From Bacteroidota bacterium (GTDB lineage: Bacteria > Bacteroidota > JABWAT01), in NCBI GenBank assembly GCA_017303995.1, contig JAFLBE010000003.1, positions 62,001 through 126,000 on the forward strand: 64,000 nt of DNA, in the 5' to 3' direction. Below, piece by piece: positions 46,001 to 54,132 of this stretch (position 1 is its first letter; each line of letters opens with the position of its first letter). The notes below the pieces were generated by a model, which made no database searches, was not told the DNA's origin, and was given only the letters and a program-made list of their open reading frames with translations. A program made the translations under genes and the position numbers.

Positions 46001-46334
46001 GCCTGGTTCCAACCCATAAACTGGAGTCTGAGGTTTCTGCAAGAGTTAAAATGGATTTATTGGTTAAACCCGGCAGGCTGTTTTTATCAAAAACCTTAAA
46101 CTCAGCGCCATTGAACCTTACCAATCCTTCATATGTTGCCAGCCAAATATAGCCATCACGGGTTTGGCTTATTGATAGAACTGTATTTTGAGGTAAACCG
46201 TCATCTGTTGTCCACTCTTCATGGGTAAATCGTGATAAATCCTGACTGGACGCCGGGGTTGTGAAGAATAAAAAAAGAAAGGTAAAAATAAAGGAGATTG
46301 AGGTTTTCAATTTGGAAGCAAATGAAATGTGCAT
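43035..46334 (-). CDS. Periplasmic beta-propeller sensor histidine kinase
   Basis: A 1099-residue kinase with the same design as the convergent gene. The ATG at 46334 gives a normal signal peptide ending TPASSQ; a GTG 30 bases upstream is in frame but less likely. About fourteen propeller repeats of the form IWIGTEAGLVRW follow, then a Y_Y_Y domain (LPPGHYTFKVIAANKDG), one membrane helix, a coiled coil and a kinase core with H853 in LTAGIAHELNNP, NQVFMNLLQNSLDA and GQGVGLGLF. No receiver domain is fused and no response-regulator gene is adjacent. Confidence 0.9.
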   Translation of the reverse strand: MHISFASKLKTSISFIFTFLFLFFTTPASSQDLSRFTHEEWTTDDGLPQNTVLSISQTRDGYIWLATYEGLVRFNGAEFKVFDKNSLPGLTNKSILTLAETSDSSLWVGTRLGVNRFKSGKLVSDSAINSIKNQFVRAILEDRHKVIWIGTESGLGAYQNGSLKIYTTEDGLVNSNITALEEDQDGRLWIGTSDGLQYFQNGKFYAAERNEELPNSFIRSLLIDHDNVVWVGTSNGLVKVINGIIRSIPTQLKLPNEIITTLIEDRSGAIWIGTEAGLVRWIDWESSVFSVKDGLSNNKVRSLFQDQEGTIWIGTNVGLNNLRQGRFSVITSQKGLSDDFVRTVFQDKNETIWVGTGSGLNAITKNGIINYPITAGLPGEEIISLAGSEDGTLFIGTGNNGFSTLKRGVFKNYSVKNGLLSNTVRAILAEPNGIVWIGTNRGLNRFDGSGFSKLNTGDGLSGNIILSLAKDKTGRLWIGTASGLNSMTPDGKITVYHDLNGNLHSNVFCIYPDANSNIWVGTDNGLLLYKSGSLYSFNIKDGLYDDIAFQILEDTHGNLWMSCNKGIYEIKKQDLLDYADGKLVKITCKVYGKSDGLKTSQCNGSSQPAGWKLFDGSLTFPTAKGLAVVYPEEGRSKNSVPPPVVIENVLSFNESILLQEMINLAPGKKRFEFHYAALTFIEPEKVRFRYFLEGFDEEWVDAGSRRIAYYTNLPPGHYTFKVIAANKDGVWNLAGASASLYLEPFYYQTWWFWTAFGFLVISILAGLYFYRVNQFKFHEKRLQNQVAERTKEIFSEKEKVETSLRTTEAAKQDLRAKTEELEQALIQLRKTQSQLIQSEKMISVGQLTAGIAHELNNPINYIFSAVLPLRRDVENLISTIDHLVKSFPENTELVRLLLTHHDYDEVITEIPVLLEGIEDGARRTELIVRSLRNFSRLDEDIPKKIDLLLNIENTLFLLRNRISDHITIIRDFEEIPMVDCYPGQLNQVFMNLLQNSLDALSGRGTLTLKSWLEGNEVYLSFQDDGTGIPDAIMPKIFDPFFSTKEIGQGVGLGLFVCYGIIKAHQGHITVSSRPGIGTTVTVMMPVHPPFQPGFESLEA

Positions 46335-46468
46335 AATTGGCAGTATAGGTTTTGTAGAACACAAACATAACCTTCTGAAGGCAGTAAAAGCAAGGTTTAA
46401 ACAAGTATATAGGTAAAGAAGTAAATGGACTCTAATAATTATCTAATAGCAACAAAGGGAAATACTTG

Positions 46469-46476
46469 TATTTTTG
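46469..46476 (+). promoter_or_regulatory. TAnnTTTG -7 promoter box for the U32 gene
   Basis: TATTTTTG is an exact match to the Bacteroidota -7 box, 28 bases before the ATG at 46505. The start codon also has an AGAGG ribosome binding site. A -33 TTG at standard spacing was not found. Confidence 0.5.
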
Positions 46477-46504
46477 TGCTTCTAGAAAATAAAGAGGTTG
46501 GCTG

Positions 46505-47722
46505 ATGAAGATTCCCGAATTAATGGCTCCCGCAGGAAATAAAACGATGTTAAAGGCGGCCTTAAATGCCGGTGCAGACGGAATCTATTTTGGTTCGTCT
46601 CTTTTTAATATGAGAGCCAGGGCAAAAAACTTTCAGCCAGATGACCTCGATTCGGTTGTTTCTGCCTGCATATCCGCCGGAGCCAAATCTTACCTTGTCA
46701 TGAATACGATCGTTTATGAACATGAACTTGAAGAGATGAGAAACCTGGTTAATCTGGCTTCACGTGCTCAGGTCGATAGTATTATTTGCTGGGATCTTTC
46801 TGTGATTGAAGCCTGTAAGGAAGCTGGAATTCCATTTTGTATTTCAACCCAGGCTTCGATCTCAAACTCGATGTCAGCAAAAAGATATGAAGCCATGGGG
46901 GCCAGCCGTATTGTACTTGCACGTGAATGTTCACTTGATGATGTAAAAAAAATCAGACAGTCTACCAATATGGAAATTGAGGTTTTTATTCACGGGGCAA
47001 TGTGTATTGCTGTTTCCGGACGCTGTTTCATGAGTCAGGAAATGTTTAATACAAGTGCTAACCGTGGGGATTGCATTCAACCTTGCCGCCGGAATTACCA
47101 GGTCACGTTAACCGATACAGAAACTAAAAAACAAATGGTTCTGGGTGAGGATCATGTTCTGTCACCTAAAGATTTATGTGCACTCCCCTTCATTGAGCAG
47201 ATTTTGGATTCAGGTGTCGATTCCCTTAAAATAGAAGGAAGAAAACGGTCGCCCGAATATGTGTCAACTGTAGTTTCGGTTTACCGGCTTGCCATCGATT
47301 TATGGGCGGAAGGAAAACTAACTGATGTGAGGAAAAATGAGTTGATGGATCGGCTCAAAATGGTTTATAACCGTGGTTTTTCTGACGGATTTTTTCTTGA
47401 TATTCCCGGCGAAACTGAATTTTCTGAGGTTTCAGGCAATTTGTCACCCTACCGGAAAGAATATGTTGGTAAGATTATCGGACTTTCTGATGACGGAAGT
47501 TCTGCCAAATTAAAGATTGAATCCAGCTTATTTGCACCTGGCGAACCGTTTCTTTTCATCTCTGAAGAAACGGGTGTTTCTGAGATCATTTCTCAGGTAT
47601 TAAGTCACCATCCCATTGAAAAAGGAATTATTCTTGATATTGCTGTTCCTGAAAATGTTCATATTAAAGATCAGGTGTTTAGAATTGTAAGTTCCGACCA
47701 GGATAAATCAGCCAGATATTAG
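46505..47722 (+). CDS. Peptidase U32-family RNA hydroxylation protein (TrhP/RlhA type)
   Basis: A 405-residue U32 protein. Despite the peptidase name, characterised members (TrhP, RlhA) act in hydroxylating tRNA uridine 34 or 23S rRNA C2501. The start ELMAPAGNKTMLKAALNAGADGIYFG and the signature EVFIHGAMCIAVSGRCFMS are diagnostic; cysteines in AMC, RCF and GDCIQPCR are the putative iron-sulfur ligands. The C-terminal beta domain ends about residue 400. Which RNA it serves is not shown. Confidence 0.88.
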   Translation: MKIPELMAPAGNKTMLKAALNAGADGIYFGSSLFNMRARAKNFQPDDLDSVVSACISAGAKSYLVMNTIVYEHELEEMRNLVNLASRAQVDSIICWDLSVIEACKEAGIPFCISTQASISNSMSAKRYEAMGASRIVLARECSLDDVKKIRQSTNMEIEVFIHGAMCIAVSGRCFMSQEMFNTSANRGDCIQPCRRNYQVTLTDTETKKQMVLGEDHVLSPKDLCALPFIEQILDSGVDSLKIEGRKRSPEYVSTVVSVYRLAIDLWAEGKLTDVRKNELMDRLKMVYNRGFSDGFFLDIPGETEFSEVSGNLSPYRKEYVGKIIGLSDDGSSAKLKIESSLFAPGEPFLFISEETGVSEIISQVLSHHPIEKGIILDIAVPENVHIKDQVFRIVSSDQDKSARY

Positions 47723-47785
47723 ATGTGGTGATAAGCTGTTGAATGCTTATCTTTAACATAAAAACGACAGAGAGACTATTAAAAT

Positions 47786-48679
47786 ATGGCTGAACCTCAT
47801 CTTTATTTCATCGTTAATCCAAATGCCGGGGGCGGTAAAGGGAAGCAATATGGAGAAACTCTTGAAAATGAGTTAAAATCTCGAGGAATTTCAGCTGACA
47901 TCAACTACACAACGGGTGTTGGTGACGCCATTAAACTTGCTGGCTACCTTCCTGCTGGTACGACCCATATCATTGCAGTTGGCGGTGACGGAACTGTAAA
48001 TGAAGTTATTAACGGGATTCAGGATTCTTCTGTTGTTTTTGGCTTGATTCCATGCGGAACCGGGAATGATTTTATGAAGATGATAGGAATGTCACCTTCA
48101 GTTCATGATGCCCTTGACCAGATTCTGAAGTTTGATGAACGGCCGGTTGATGTCGGATATGTAAAAACCAACAATACACAACGGTTTTTCATTAACAATA
48201 TTGGGATTGGGTTTGATGCCGTTGTCGCTGAAAAGGCCAATAAACTCAAATATCTTGGAATTCTCTCTTATATCTATTCAGTAGTTACCACTCTTGTAAC
48301 CTACAAAGAACCCAAGATTGTCCTTCGCACCAACGAAGAAGATTTCCACATTGATTTATTCCTGATGACGTTCGGAAATGGAACCAATGCCGGCGGAATA
48401 TTTAAACTTACCCCTCACGCAAAAGTTGACGATGGTATATTTCATGCAACCGTGATTTCAGGTGTTAAGAAAATGCGCGTATTTGATATTTTCCCTAAAG
48501 TGATTAAAGGAACCCATCTTGGCGAACCTGAAATTTCATCATTTACAACAGATGCTGGTACAATTTCAAGTCTGGTTGACTTAACTATTCATGCAGATGG
48601 TGAAATTATTGATACACATGCAATGGAGATTGATGTATCAATTCTGGCAGGGAAACAAAAGGTGCTGTTCGGGATGTAA
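47786..48679 (+). CDS. Diacylglycerol/lipid kinase family protein
   Basis: A 297-residue cytoplasmic lipid kinase of the YegS/DgkB/BmrU family. It has NPNAGGGKGKQ, GGDGTVNEVINGI (nucleotide loop) and LIPCGTGNDFMKM, and a C-terminal beta-sandwich lipid-binding domain. The substrate may be diacylglycerol, phosphatidylglycerol or a ceramide; sequence does not tell. Its stop lies almost directly against the 3' end of the convergent candidate 6S RNA. Confidence 0.9.
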   Translation: MAEPHLYFIVNPNAGGGKGKQYGETLENELKSRGISADINYTTGVGDAIKLAGYLPAGTTHIIAVGGDGTVNEVINGIQDSSVVFGLIPCGTGNDFMKMIGMSPSVHDALDQILKFDERPVDVGYVKTNNTQRFFINNIGIGFDAVVAEKANKLKYLGILSYIYSVVTTLVTYKEPKIVLRTNEEDFHIDLFLMTFGNGTNAGGIFKLTPHAKVDDGIFHATVISGVKKMRVFDIFPKVIKGTHLGEPEISSFTTDAGTISSLVDLTIHADGEIIDTHAMEIDVSILAGKQKVLFGM

Positions 48680-48920
48680 AAAGGTGCCGCAACACTGCTA
48701 TTGATGAAAATGAAGAATCTCATTTTCCTGCACGGTGGGGAGGGTTTTATCAATTCTTGCTTCCACTGAACATCTTTGGCCACCTGCTGATAACCACTTA
48801 AGGTGTCAGGTGAGATGAAATCCCGAAGGAGTGAGGCCTGCATTACAAGATAAAAACTGTGTCCCCTGGAAGTATTATTTGTCAGATTCTTTTTGTTCGT
48901 GTCAATAGCAGGTGCGACAA
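48678..48920 (-). ncRNA. ssrS: Candidate 6S RNA (SsrS)
   Basis: Read on the minus strand this gene-free stretch folds as a long rod. Three perfect helices close it in order: CTGCTATTG (48903-48911) with CAATAGCAG (48695-48703), AAGAATCT (48884-48891) with its complement (48713-48720), and CTTCCA (48867-48872) with TGGAAG (48760-48765). Between the second and third helix is a large asymmetric open bubble, and a further stem-loop with CACCTG/CAGGTG caps the rod. A TTTTT follows the 3' end. The shape and the place directly downstream of zapA match 6S RNA, which binds housekeeping RNA polymerase. It is longer than the usual 180-200 bases. Confidence 0.6.
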
Positions 48921-48939
48921 AAGCAAATATCGGTTGGGT

Positions 48940-49218
48940 TCAGTCTTTTAGCAAGTCTGTCGTATACCTGACCATTTTTTCAACTTCGGTCTGGTAAAAC
49001 TCATCAGGCTCTTCCGTTATTTTCTTTTGCATTTCGAGTTCTTCTGCAAGATTCAGTGCTGCAATAACAGCCAGGGCAACCGGTGACCGGTCAGAACGAC
49101 CCCGACTTAGGTCCCGCATCGTCTGATCAACGACTGACGCACATTTTCTGATCAGTTCAGGATCATCACCTTTAAGTGAATATTCTGTATCAAATATGTG
49201 AACTTTTACAGTTTCCAT
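48940..49218 (-). CDS. zapA: Cell division protein ZapA
   Basis: A 92-residue ZapA-like protein that would bind and bundle FtsZ. METVKVHIFDTEYSLKGDDPE is the conserved N-terminal beta hairpin, followed by a helix and C-terminal coiled coil. The gene overlaps the coiled-coil gene upstream by one base and is the last protein gene of the translation operon. The adjacent candidate 6S RNA is the neighbour seen in many other bacteria. Confidence 0.88.
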   Translation of the reverse strand: METVKVHIFDTEYSLKGDDPELIRKCASVVDQTMRDLSRGRSDRSPVALAVIAALNLAEELEMQKKITEEPDEFYQTEVEKMVRYTTDLLKD

Positions 49219-49487
49219 CAGATTCCCTCCTCACCAGTTATTGAATCAATCCGGTCAATCAGACTTTGAACTTTGGTTTCAAATTGCTTTTTTTCTTCTG
49301 AAACGGTTTGCTGATTGGTTTGGAATAACATCCGCATTTGATTCAGGTCTGATTCTTTTGCTCTGAGTTTTTCTTCCAGTTGCTGATTATTCAGCATCAG
49401 GCGGTCAATTTCATTTTGCTGCAGCCTGAGTTTATCCTGAATTTCCTGTAAATTCATCCACAATTGCTGAATGGATTCCCTTTCCAT
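49218..49487 (-). CDS. Small coiled-coil protein
   Basis: An 89-residue, almost entirely heptad-patterned protein (IQQLWMNLQEIQDKLRLQQN) without membrane segments. Its position between pheT and zapA, joined to both by one-base overlaps (TAATG and TGATG), suggests a partner role with ZapA, as ZapB has in Proteobacteria, but sequence homology to ZapB cannot be claimed for a simple coiled coil. Confidence 0.7.
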   Translation of the reverse strand: MERESIQQLWMNLQEIQDKLRLQQNEIDRLMLNNQQLEEKLRAKESDLNQMRMLFQTNQQTVSEEKKQFETKVQSLIDRIDSITGEEGI

Positions 49488-51901
49488 TAGGCGCCTCTCA
49501 ATCTGGCTTTGAATTTATCTTCAAGAGTTTTGTTCACCTCATTCATGATGCCTTCAATGTCTTCATCAGTAAAGGTTTTTTCTGAATTCTGCAAAGTCAT
49601 TCTGAATGCAACTGATTTTTCCTGATCTGGGTTTTGTTTTGCCTCAAAAACATCAAAAATAATGACATTCCGAATCAATTCGGGTTTTACTGATTGAATT
49701 GAAAGCAGCATGTCTTCTGCTGCAACTGTTTTTGAAACCCAAAAGGCCATATCTTTTTCAACAGGAAGAAATTTTGAAAGTTCCTGGTATCTGGCAACTC
49801 TTGGTTTTAAAGCCCGGATTTCATCCAAATAAAATTCAGCAATATAAACGGGTTGTTTCAAACCATAGAAATTCTGGACGGTTTTGGAAATTTTGCCGAG
49901 GTACCCAATTTCCTGATTTTTCACATTCAGAGTCAGATAATCTTCGTAATAACTGCTTTCCTTCACTGCCAGGGTAACTGGATCAGCAAACTGAAAAGCA
50001 CCGATTACAGCGTTCAGGTATCCTTTTAAATCAAAAAGAGAAACAGGTTTTGACTCGTGATTCCAGGAAACTGGCATGAAATTTCCTGAAAGCAGAAATC
50101 CTAAATGAATGGTTTCATCATAACCTGAAATTTTGGAATATCGTTTCGATGGTTTTTTCAGGAAACAATGTCCAAGTTCAAAAAACTTGAGATCAGCAAG
50201 TCCATGATTTTGATTTTTCACGGCAATTGCAAGCATTCCAGGCGCCAGTGCCGGTCTCATGATACCCATGTCTTCTGACTGCGGATTTAAAATCGGAACA
50301 ATTTCAGAAGTCACCAGTTCAGCATCAGCTTTGGGAATCATTGAATTACATAGAATTTCCTGAAAACCAGCGCCGTTCATCAGGTGACGAAGGTTATTTT
50401 CTTCAGAATAATAACTCTTTTGTTCTGGTGTATAAGAAACAGCTACTGTCTCAGCTTCAGGAACATGATGGAACCCATAAATTCTGATGAGTTCTTCAAT
50501 CAGATCAATTTCCCGGGTAACATCAGGACGGTGAGATGGAACTTTTACCATCATTTCTGTTGAGTTTTCACCAACCATTTTAAAGCCAAGAGAATCTAAA
50601 ATCTGGTGAATAGAATCTTTCGGGATTTCGATACCAAGAATCCGCTTGACCTGAGCAAAACGAAGTGTCAGTTCCAAAACAGGAGTCGGTTTCGCAACTA
50701 CCTCAACTGGTTTGAAAGAAGCTTTACCACCGCCAAGCTCAACAATCAATTTGGCGGCACGGCGAGCGGCAATAGTTTGAAGATTGTGATCAATTCCACG
50801 CTCAAAACGGTAAGAAGAGTCAGTACTCAAACTCAGTTTTTTTGCTGTTTTTCTAACTGATGATGGATTAAACCACGCAGATTCAAGCAAAACTTTTGAA
50901 GTCGAATCAACCACTTCAGAATTTTCTCCGCCCATAATTCCTGCAATTGCAACGGGTTCTTCCCCATCGCAGATCATCAGCGCATTCTCAGGAAGTTGGC
51001 GGGACTTGGAATCCAAAGTTGTAAAAGACAACCCGGAAAAGGTTTTAACTTTTATGGTTTTGGTTTTTAAACGGTCATAATCAAAAGCATGTAACGGCTG
51101 ACCAAGCTCCATCATGACATAATTGGTTACATCTACCAGAACATTCCGTGGGCGAAGTGCCATTTGTTTCAAGCGGGTTTGCATCCATTCCGGACTCTGT
51201 CTGGCTTCCAAACCTTCAATATACCAGCCAACATAAGTTGAACAGGCTTCCGGACTTTCTATTTCAATTTTTATTTTTTCTGATGATTCAGATTGAGATA
51301 AATATTTCGGGTCGATGGAAAGATCAGGCATTCTGACCATTTTTCCGGCCAGAGCAGCTACATCACGGGCAACACCCAAATGACTAAGTGCATCACCCCG
51401 ATTGGCAGTAATAGCAACTTCAAGCACATAATCTTCTTTTAAATTCAAAATCGTAGCAAAATCAAGTCCGGCAATGAGAGAATCCTCAAGAATCCAGATT
51501 CCGTCTGATTTGCCTTCTTCAAGTCCAAGCTCAGATTTTGAACAGATCATCCCGTTGGATTCCTGTCCGCGGATGGCTGCTTTTTTAATGACAAAATCGC
51601 CACCTAAAACAGCACCGACTGTCGCTACAGGAACGGTTTGTCCGGCAGCCACATTGGGTGCGCCGCAAACAATCTGTACAGGATGTCCGTCACCCAGATC
51701 AACCATACAAACACTGAGTTTATCAGCGTTGGGGTGTTTTTCACGGGAAACGACTTTTCCTACTACAACGCCTTTAAATCCGGCACCTGTACGTTCAATG
51801 CCTTCCACTTCCAGTCCGGTCATGGTTAGTTTATTGGCAAGTTCTTCGGCTGTCCAGTCGAAGTCAACAAATTCTTTAAGCCAGCTGTATATGATTTTCA
51901 T
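49487..51901 (-). CDS. pheT: Phenylalanyl-tRNA synthetase beta subunit
   Basis: The 804-residue beta chain of the alpha2-beta2 enzyme. In order: N-terminal EMAP-like tRNA-binding domain (about 40-150, VCGAPNVAAGQTVPVATVGAVL), B3/B4 editing domain, B5 domain (about 400-475), catalytic-like core and C-terminal FDX-ACB domain (about 710-804, FLPVEKDMAFWV). Length matches the long bacterial type. It follows pheS by two bases and overlaps the next gene by one. Confidence 0.97.
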   Translation of the reverse strand: MKIIYSWLKEFVDFDWTAEELANKLTMTGLEVEGIERTGAGFKGVVVGKVVSREKHPNADKLSVCMVDLGDGHPVQIVCGAPNVAAGQTVPVATVGAVLGGDFVIKKAAIRGQESNGMICSKSELGLEEGKSDGIWILEDSLIAGLDFATILNLKEDYVLEVAITANRGDALSHLGVARDVAALAGKMVRMPDLSIDPKYLSQSESSEKIKIEIESPEACSTYVGWYIEGLEARQSPEWMQTRLKQMALRPRNVLVDVTNYVMMELGQPLHAFDYDRLKTKTIKVKTFSGLSFTTLDSKSRQLPENALMICDGEEPVAIAGIMGGENSEVVDSTSKVLLESAWFNPSSVRKTAKKLSLSTDSSYRFERGIDHNLQTIAARRAAKLIVELGGGKASFKPVEVVAKPTPVLELTLRFAQVKRILGIEIPKDSIHQILDSLGFKMVGENSTEMMVKVPSHRPDVTREIDLIEELIRIYGFHHVPEAETVAVSYTPEQKSYYSEENNLRHLMNGAGFQEILCNSMIPKADAELVTSEIVPILNPQSEDMGIMRPALAPGMLAIAVKNQNHGLADLKFFELGHCFLKKPSKRYSKISGYDETIHLGFLLSGNFMPVSWNHESKPVSLFDLKGYLNAVIGAFQFADPVTLAVKESSYYEDYLTLNVKNQEIGYLGKISKTVQNFYGLKQPVYIAEFYLDEIRALKPRVARYQELSKFLPVEKDMAFWVSKTVAAEDMLLSIQSVKPELIRNVIIFDVFEAKQNPDQEKSVAFRMTLQNSEKTFTDEDIEGIMNEVNKTLEDKFKARLRGA

Positions 51902-51903
51902 AG

Positions 51904-52908
51904 TTAAAACTGTTGTAAAAACCGTAAATTATTATCCCAAAGAAGTCGAATGTCATCAATTCCGTAGCGCATCATGGCAATACGGTCAATTCCCATTCCA
52001 AAAGCGTATCCAGAATAAACTTCCGGATCAATTTTCGCTGCTTTCAGAACATTGGGGTCAACCATTCCGCAACCCAGAATTTCAAGCCATCCAGAATGTT
52101 TGCAAACCCGGCAGCCTTTTCCGTGGCATAAATGACAACTTACATCAACTTCAGCTGAAGGTTCTGTAAACGGAAAATAGGAAGGTCTCAGTTTGATTTT
52201 TGTCTGCGGCCCAAAAAACTCCCTCGCGAATGCAAGCAATATGGTTTTCAGATCAACAAAGGAAACATTCTTATCAATGAGAAGTCCTTCAAGCTGATGA
52301 AACAGACAGTAACTCCGGGCAGAAACAGCTTCATTCCGGTAAACACGACCGGGCATGATAGAACGGATTGGCGGTTTCTGATTTTCCATGACTCTGATCT
52401 GAACCGGTGATGTATGGGTTCTCAGCAAAAGATCCTTATCAATAAAATAAGTATCCTGCATATCCCTGGCCGGGTGATCATGCTCAAAATTCAATGCTTC
52501 AAAATTGTACCAGTCATGCTCCAATTCCGGACCTGATGCCACTGAAAAACCGAGAAATCTGAAAATCTCGATCATTTCATTTAAGACAACGGTTAACGGA
52601 TGAAGTCTGCCGAACTGAATGGGAGTTCCCGGTAAAGTCAGGTCGGTCTTCGGGATGACGAGGGATTTGCCGTTTTCGGCTGCTGAAGCAGAATCAATCG
52701 CGCTCTGAGCTTTGATTTTCAGCTCATTGAGTAACTTTCCGACTTGTCCTTTTTGCTCTTTGGGAACACTGCCAAGCTGCTCAAACAGAGCACTTACAGT
52801 TCCTTTCCGGCCAAGAAAACGAATTCTGAAAGCTTCAATGGCATCAGATGAACTCAAAGGCAAAGAAGCATCAATGGCTTCGTGGACCAGTTTAATCTGT
52901 TCTTCCAT
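51904..52908 (-). CDS. pheS: Phenylalanyl-tRNA synthetase alpha subunit
   Basis: The 334-residue catalytic chain. An N-terminal coiled coil (about 1-95) holds tRNA. Class II motif 2 is in the [11 protein letters not shown] stretch, [10 protein letters not shown] follows, and motif 3 is [15 protein letters not shown] near the end. [12 protein letters not shown] is also typical. Two cysteine pairs, [12 protein letters not shown], lie in the middle of the catalytic domain. A strong hairpin with a T-tract lies just upstream in the leader. Confidence 0.97.
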   Translation of the reverse strand: MEEQIKLVHEAIDASLPLSSSDAIEAFRIRFLGRKGTVSALFEQLGSVPKEQKGQVGKLLNELKIKAQSAIDSASAAENGKSLVIPKTDLTLPGTPIQFGRLHPLTVVLNEMIEIFRFLGFSVASGPELEHDWYNFEALNFEHDHPARDMQDTYFIDKDLLLRTHTSPVQIRVMENQKPPIRSIMPGRVYRNEAVSARSYCLFHQLEGLLIDKNVSFVDLKTILLAFAREFFGPQTKIKLRPSYFPFTEPSAEVDVSCHLCHGKGCRVCKHSGWLEILGCGMVDPNVLKAAKIDPEVYSGYAFGMGIDRIAMMRYGIDDIRLLWDNNLRFLQQF

Positions 52909-52920
52909 ATCGGACTCTAT

Positions 52921-52973
52921 AAAAAAAGAAAGGGAACAGCCTGCAGGTCATTGCCCTGCTGACTGTTCCCTTT
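52921..52973 (-). terminator. Intrinsic terminator/attenuator between rplT and pheS
   Basis: AAAGGGAACAG (52929-52939) pairs perfectly with CTGTTCCCTTT (52963-52973), with an inner GCAGG/CCTGC stem. Read on the minus strand, seven T follow one base after the stem. It lies only 13 bases before the pheS start, so it would divide ribosomal-protein from synthetase expression. pheST is known to be attenuated in E. coli; the alternative structure needed for that was not identified here. Confidence 0.85.
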
Positions 52974-52988
52974 TCGGTTAAAGAAAAA

Positions 52989-53336
52989 TCAGGCCAGAGC
53001 TTGTTTTACAACAGCTGCAAAGGCTTCCGGATTGTTCACAGCCAATTCAGCAAGTGATTTACGGTTAAGTGTGATATTCTTTACATCAAGTGCGTGAATC
53101 AGACGGCTGTAAGTTGTTCCGTTTTGATGTGCACCTGCGTTGATACGGGCAATCCAGAGATTTCTGAAATTCCGGCGGCGAACCCGGCGATCGCTGAATG
53201 AATAGGCTAAACCTTTTTCAACAGCATTTTTTGCAACGGTGTAAACAGCGTTACGGCGACCGAAATATCCGCTGGCCTGCGCAATAATTTTTTTGCGGCG
53301 GCGGTGGGAAGCTACTTTATTTTGCGAACGTGGCAT
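52989..53336 (-). CDS. rplT: 50S ribosomal protein L20
   Basis: The 115-residue L20 with its long basic N-terminal helix (MPRSQNKVASHRRRKKIIAQ) and globular C-terminus. L20 binds 23S rRNA early in assembly and in many bacteria represses its own operon by binding messenger near rpmI/infC. It follows rpmI by 26 bases and has TCAGGAG before its start. Confidence 0.97.
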   Translation of the reverse strand: MPRSQNKVASHRRRKKIIAQASGYFGRRNAVYTVAKNAVEKGLAYSFSDRRVRRRNFRNLWIARINAGAHQNGTTYSRLIHALDVKNITLNRKSLAELAVNNPEAFAAVVKQALA

Positions 53337-53362
53337 TTTAAACTCCTGATTTTAAATATCGA

Positions 53363-53557
53363 TTACATTCCAAGCATCCGTTTTACGCGTGGCATATCCA
53401 CCTCAGCCATCACATAGACTTTGCGAAGGCTTCTTTTGCGCTTACGGGATTTGGATGTTAAAATGTGACGTGCAAAAGCTTTGGCGCGGAGAATTTTTCC
53501 GGTACCGGTTACTTTGAACCTCTTTTTTGCACTTTTGTTGGTTTTCATTTTAGGCAT
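53363..53557 (-). CDS. rpmI: 50S ribosomal protein L35
   Basis: A 64-residue basic protein starting [20 protein letters not shown], diagnostic of L35. It sits in the classic infC-rpmI-rplT order, 19 bases after infC. A GAGG motif precedes the ATG. Confidence 0.97.
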   Translation of the reverse strand: MPKMKTNKSAKKRFKVTGTGKILRAKAFARHILTSKSRKRKRSLRKVYVMAEVDMPRVKRMLGM

Positions 53558-53576
53558 GGCGTCCTCTGGTTGATTA

Positions 53577-54113
53577 TTATTTTTTCTTTTTCTCCGGTGA
53601 GAGCATCACCGTCATGGCACGGCCTTCCAGCTTTGGCTCCTGATCAACCTTGCAGTAATCTTCAAGGCGTTCAAGGAATCTTTTCAGGAGATCCAATCCC
53701 TGATTTTGGTAAGTAATTTCCCGGCCCTTAAAAATCACAGAGCCTTTTACTTTATTACCTTCTTCAAGAAACCGGATGGCGTGTTTGGTTTTAAAATCAA
53801 AATCGTGAACATCGGTATTGATGTGGAAGCGAACTTCCTTAACAATAACTACCGTTTGTTTTTTCTTGGCGACTTTTTCTTTCTTCGTCAATTCATATTT
53901 GTACTTGCCAAAATCTACAATCTTACAGACTGGTGGGTCTGCCATCGGCGAGATTTCGACCAGATCAAGCTGTTTGGATTCAGCTAAAGCTAAAGCTTCC
54001 TGGATGGAATAAATTCCATGGATTCCGTCCGGATCAACGACACGAACACGTTTTGCACGAATATCTTCGTTGATTCTGACTTTATCAGATGAGGGTTTAA
54101 CAGGACCGTTAAT
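53577..54113 (-). CDS. infC: Translation initiation factor IF-3 (AUU start)
   Basis: IF-3 binds the 30S subunit, keeps 50S away and rejects non-standard start codons. The C-terminal part (from [18 protein letters not shown]) has an ATG at 53945, but homology continues upstream in frame: [19 protein letters not shown] and [20 protein letters not shown] are the conserved N-domain. No ATG, GTG or TTG exists in frame above. ATT at 54113 lies eight bases after AAGGAG and gives 178 residues, the normal length (E. coli has 180, also with AUU). It follows thrS by 19 bases. Confidence 0.93.
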   Translation of the reverse strand: MNGPVKPSSDKVRINEDIRAKRVRVVDPDGIHGIYSIQEALALAESKQLDLVEISPMADPPVCKIVDFGKYKYELTKKEKVAKKKQTVVIVKEVRFHINTDVHDFDFKTKHAIRFLEEGNKVKGSVIFKGREITYQNQGLDLLKRFLERLEDYCKVDQEPKLEGRAMTVMLSPEKKKK

Positions 54114-54126
54114 AGGTTCTTCTCCT
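54111..54126 (-). promoter_or_regulatory. infC ribosome binding site and AUU start codon
   Basis: On the minus strand AGGAG (54122-54126) is followed after eight bases by ATT (54111-54113), which starts the IF-3 frame. An AUU start makes infC translation sensitive to IF-3 itself, since IF-3 discriminates against such codons; this is the known autoregulation of infC in E. coli. Confidence 0.85.
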
Positions 54127-54132
54127 TGATTA

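Noticed and set aside
48589-48843. Open frame antisense to the end of the lipid kinase gene
   Set aside because: It overlaps the kinase end and the candidate 6S RNA, has no domain-like sequence or ribosome binding site, and the RNA structure explains the region better.
49699-52169. Plus-strand open frames across pheT and pheS
   Set aside because: All are antisense to the well-defined synthetase genes and lack any motif.
53577-53945. Truncated infC beginning at the ATG at 53945
   Set aside because: Conserved IF-3 N-domain sequence continues in frame upstream to an ATT with a strong ribosome binding site.
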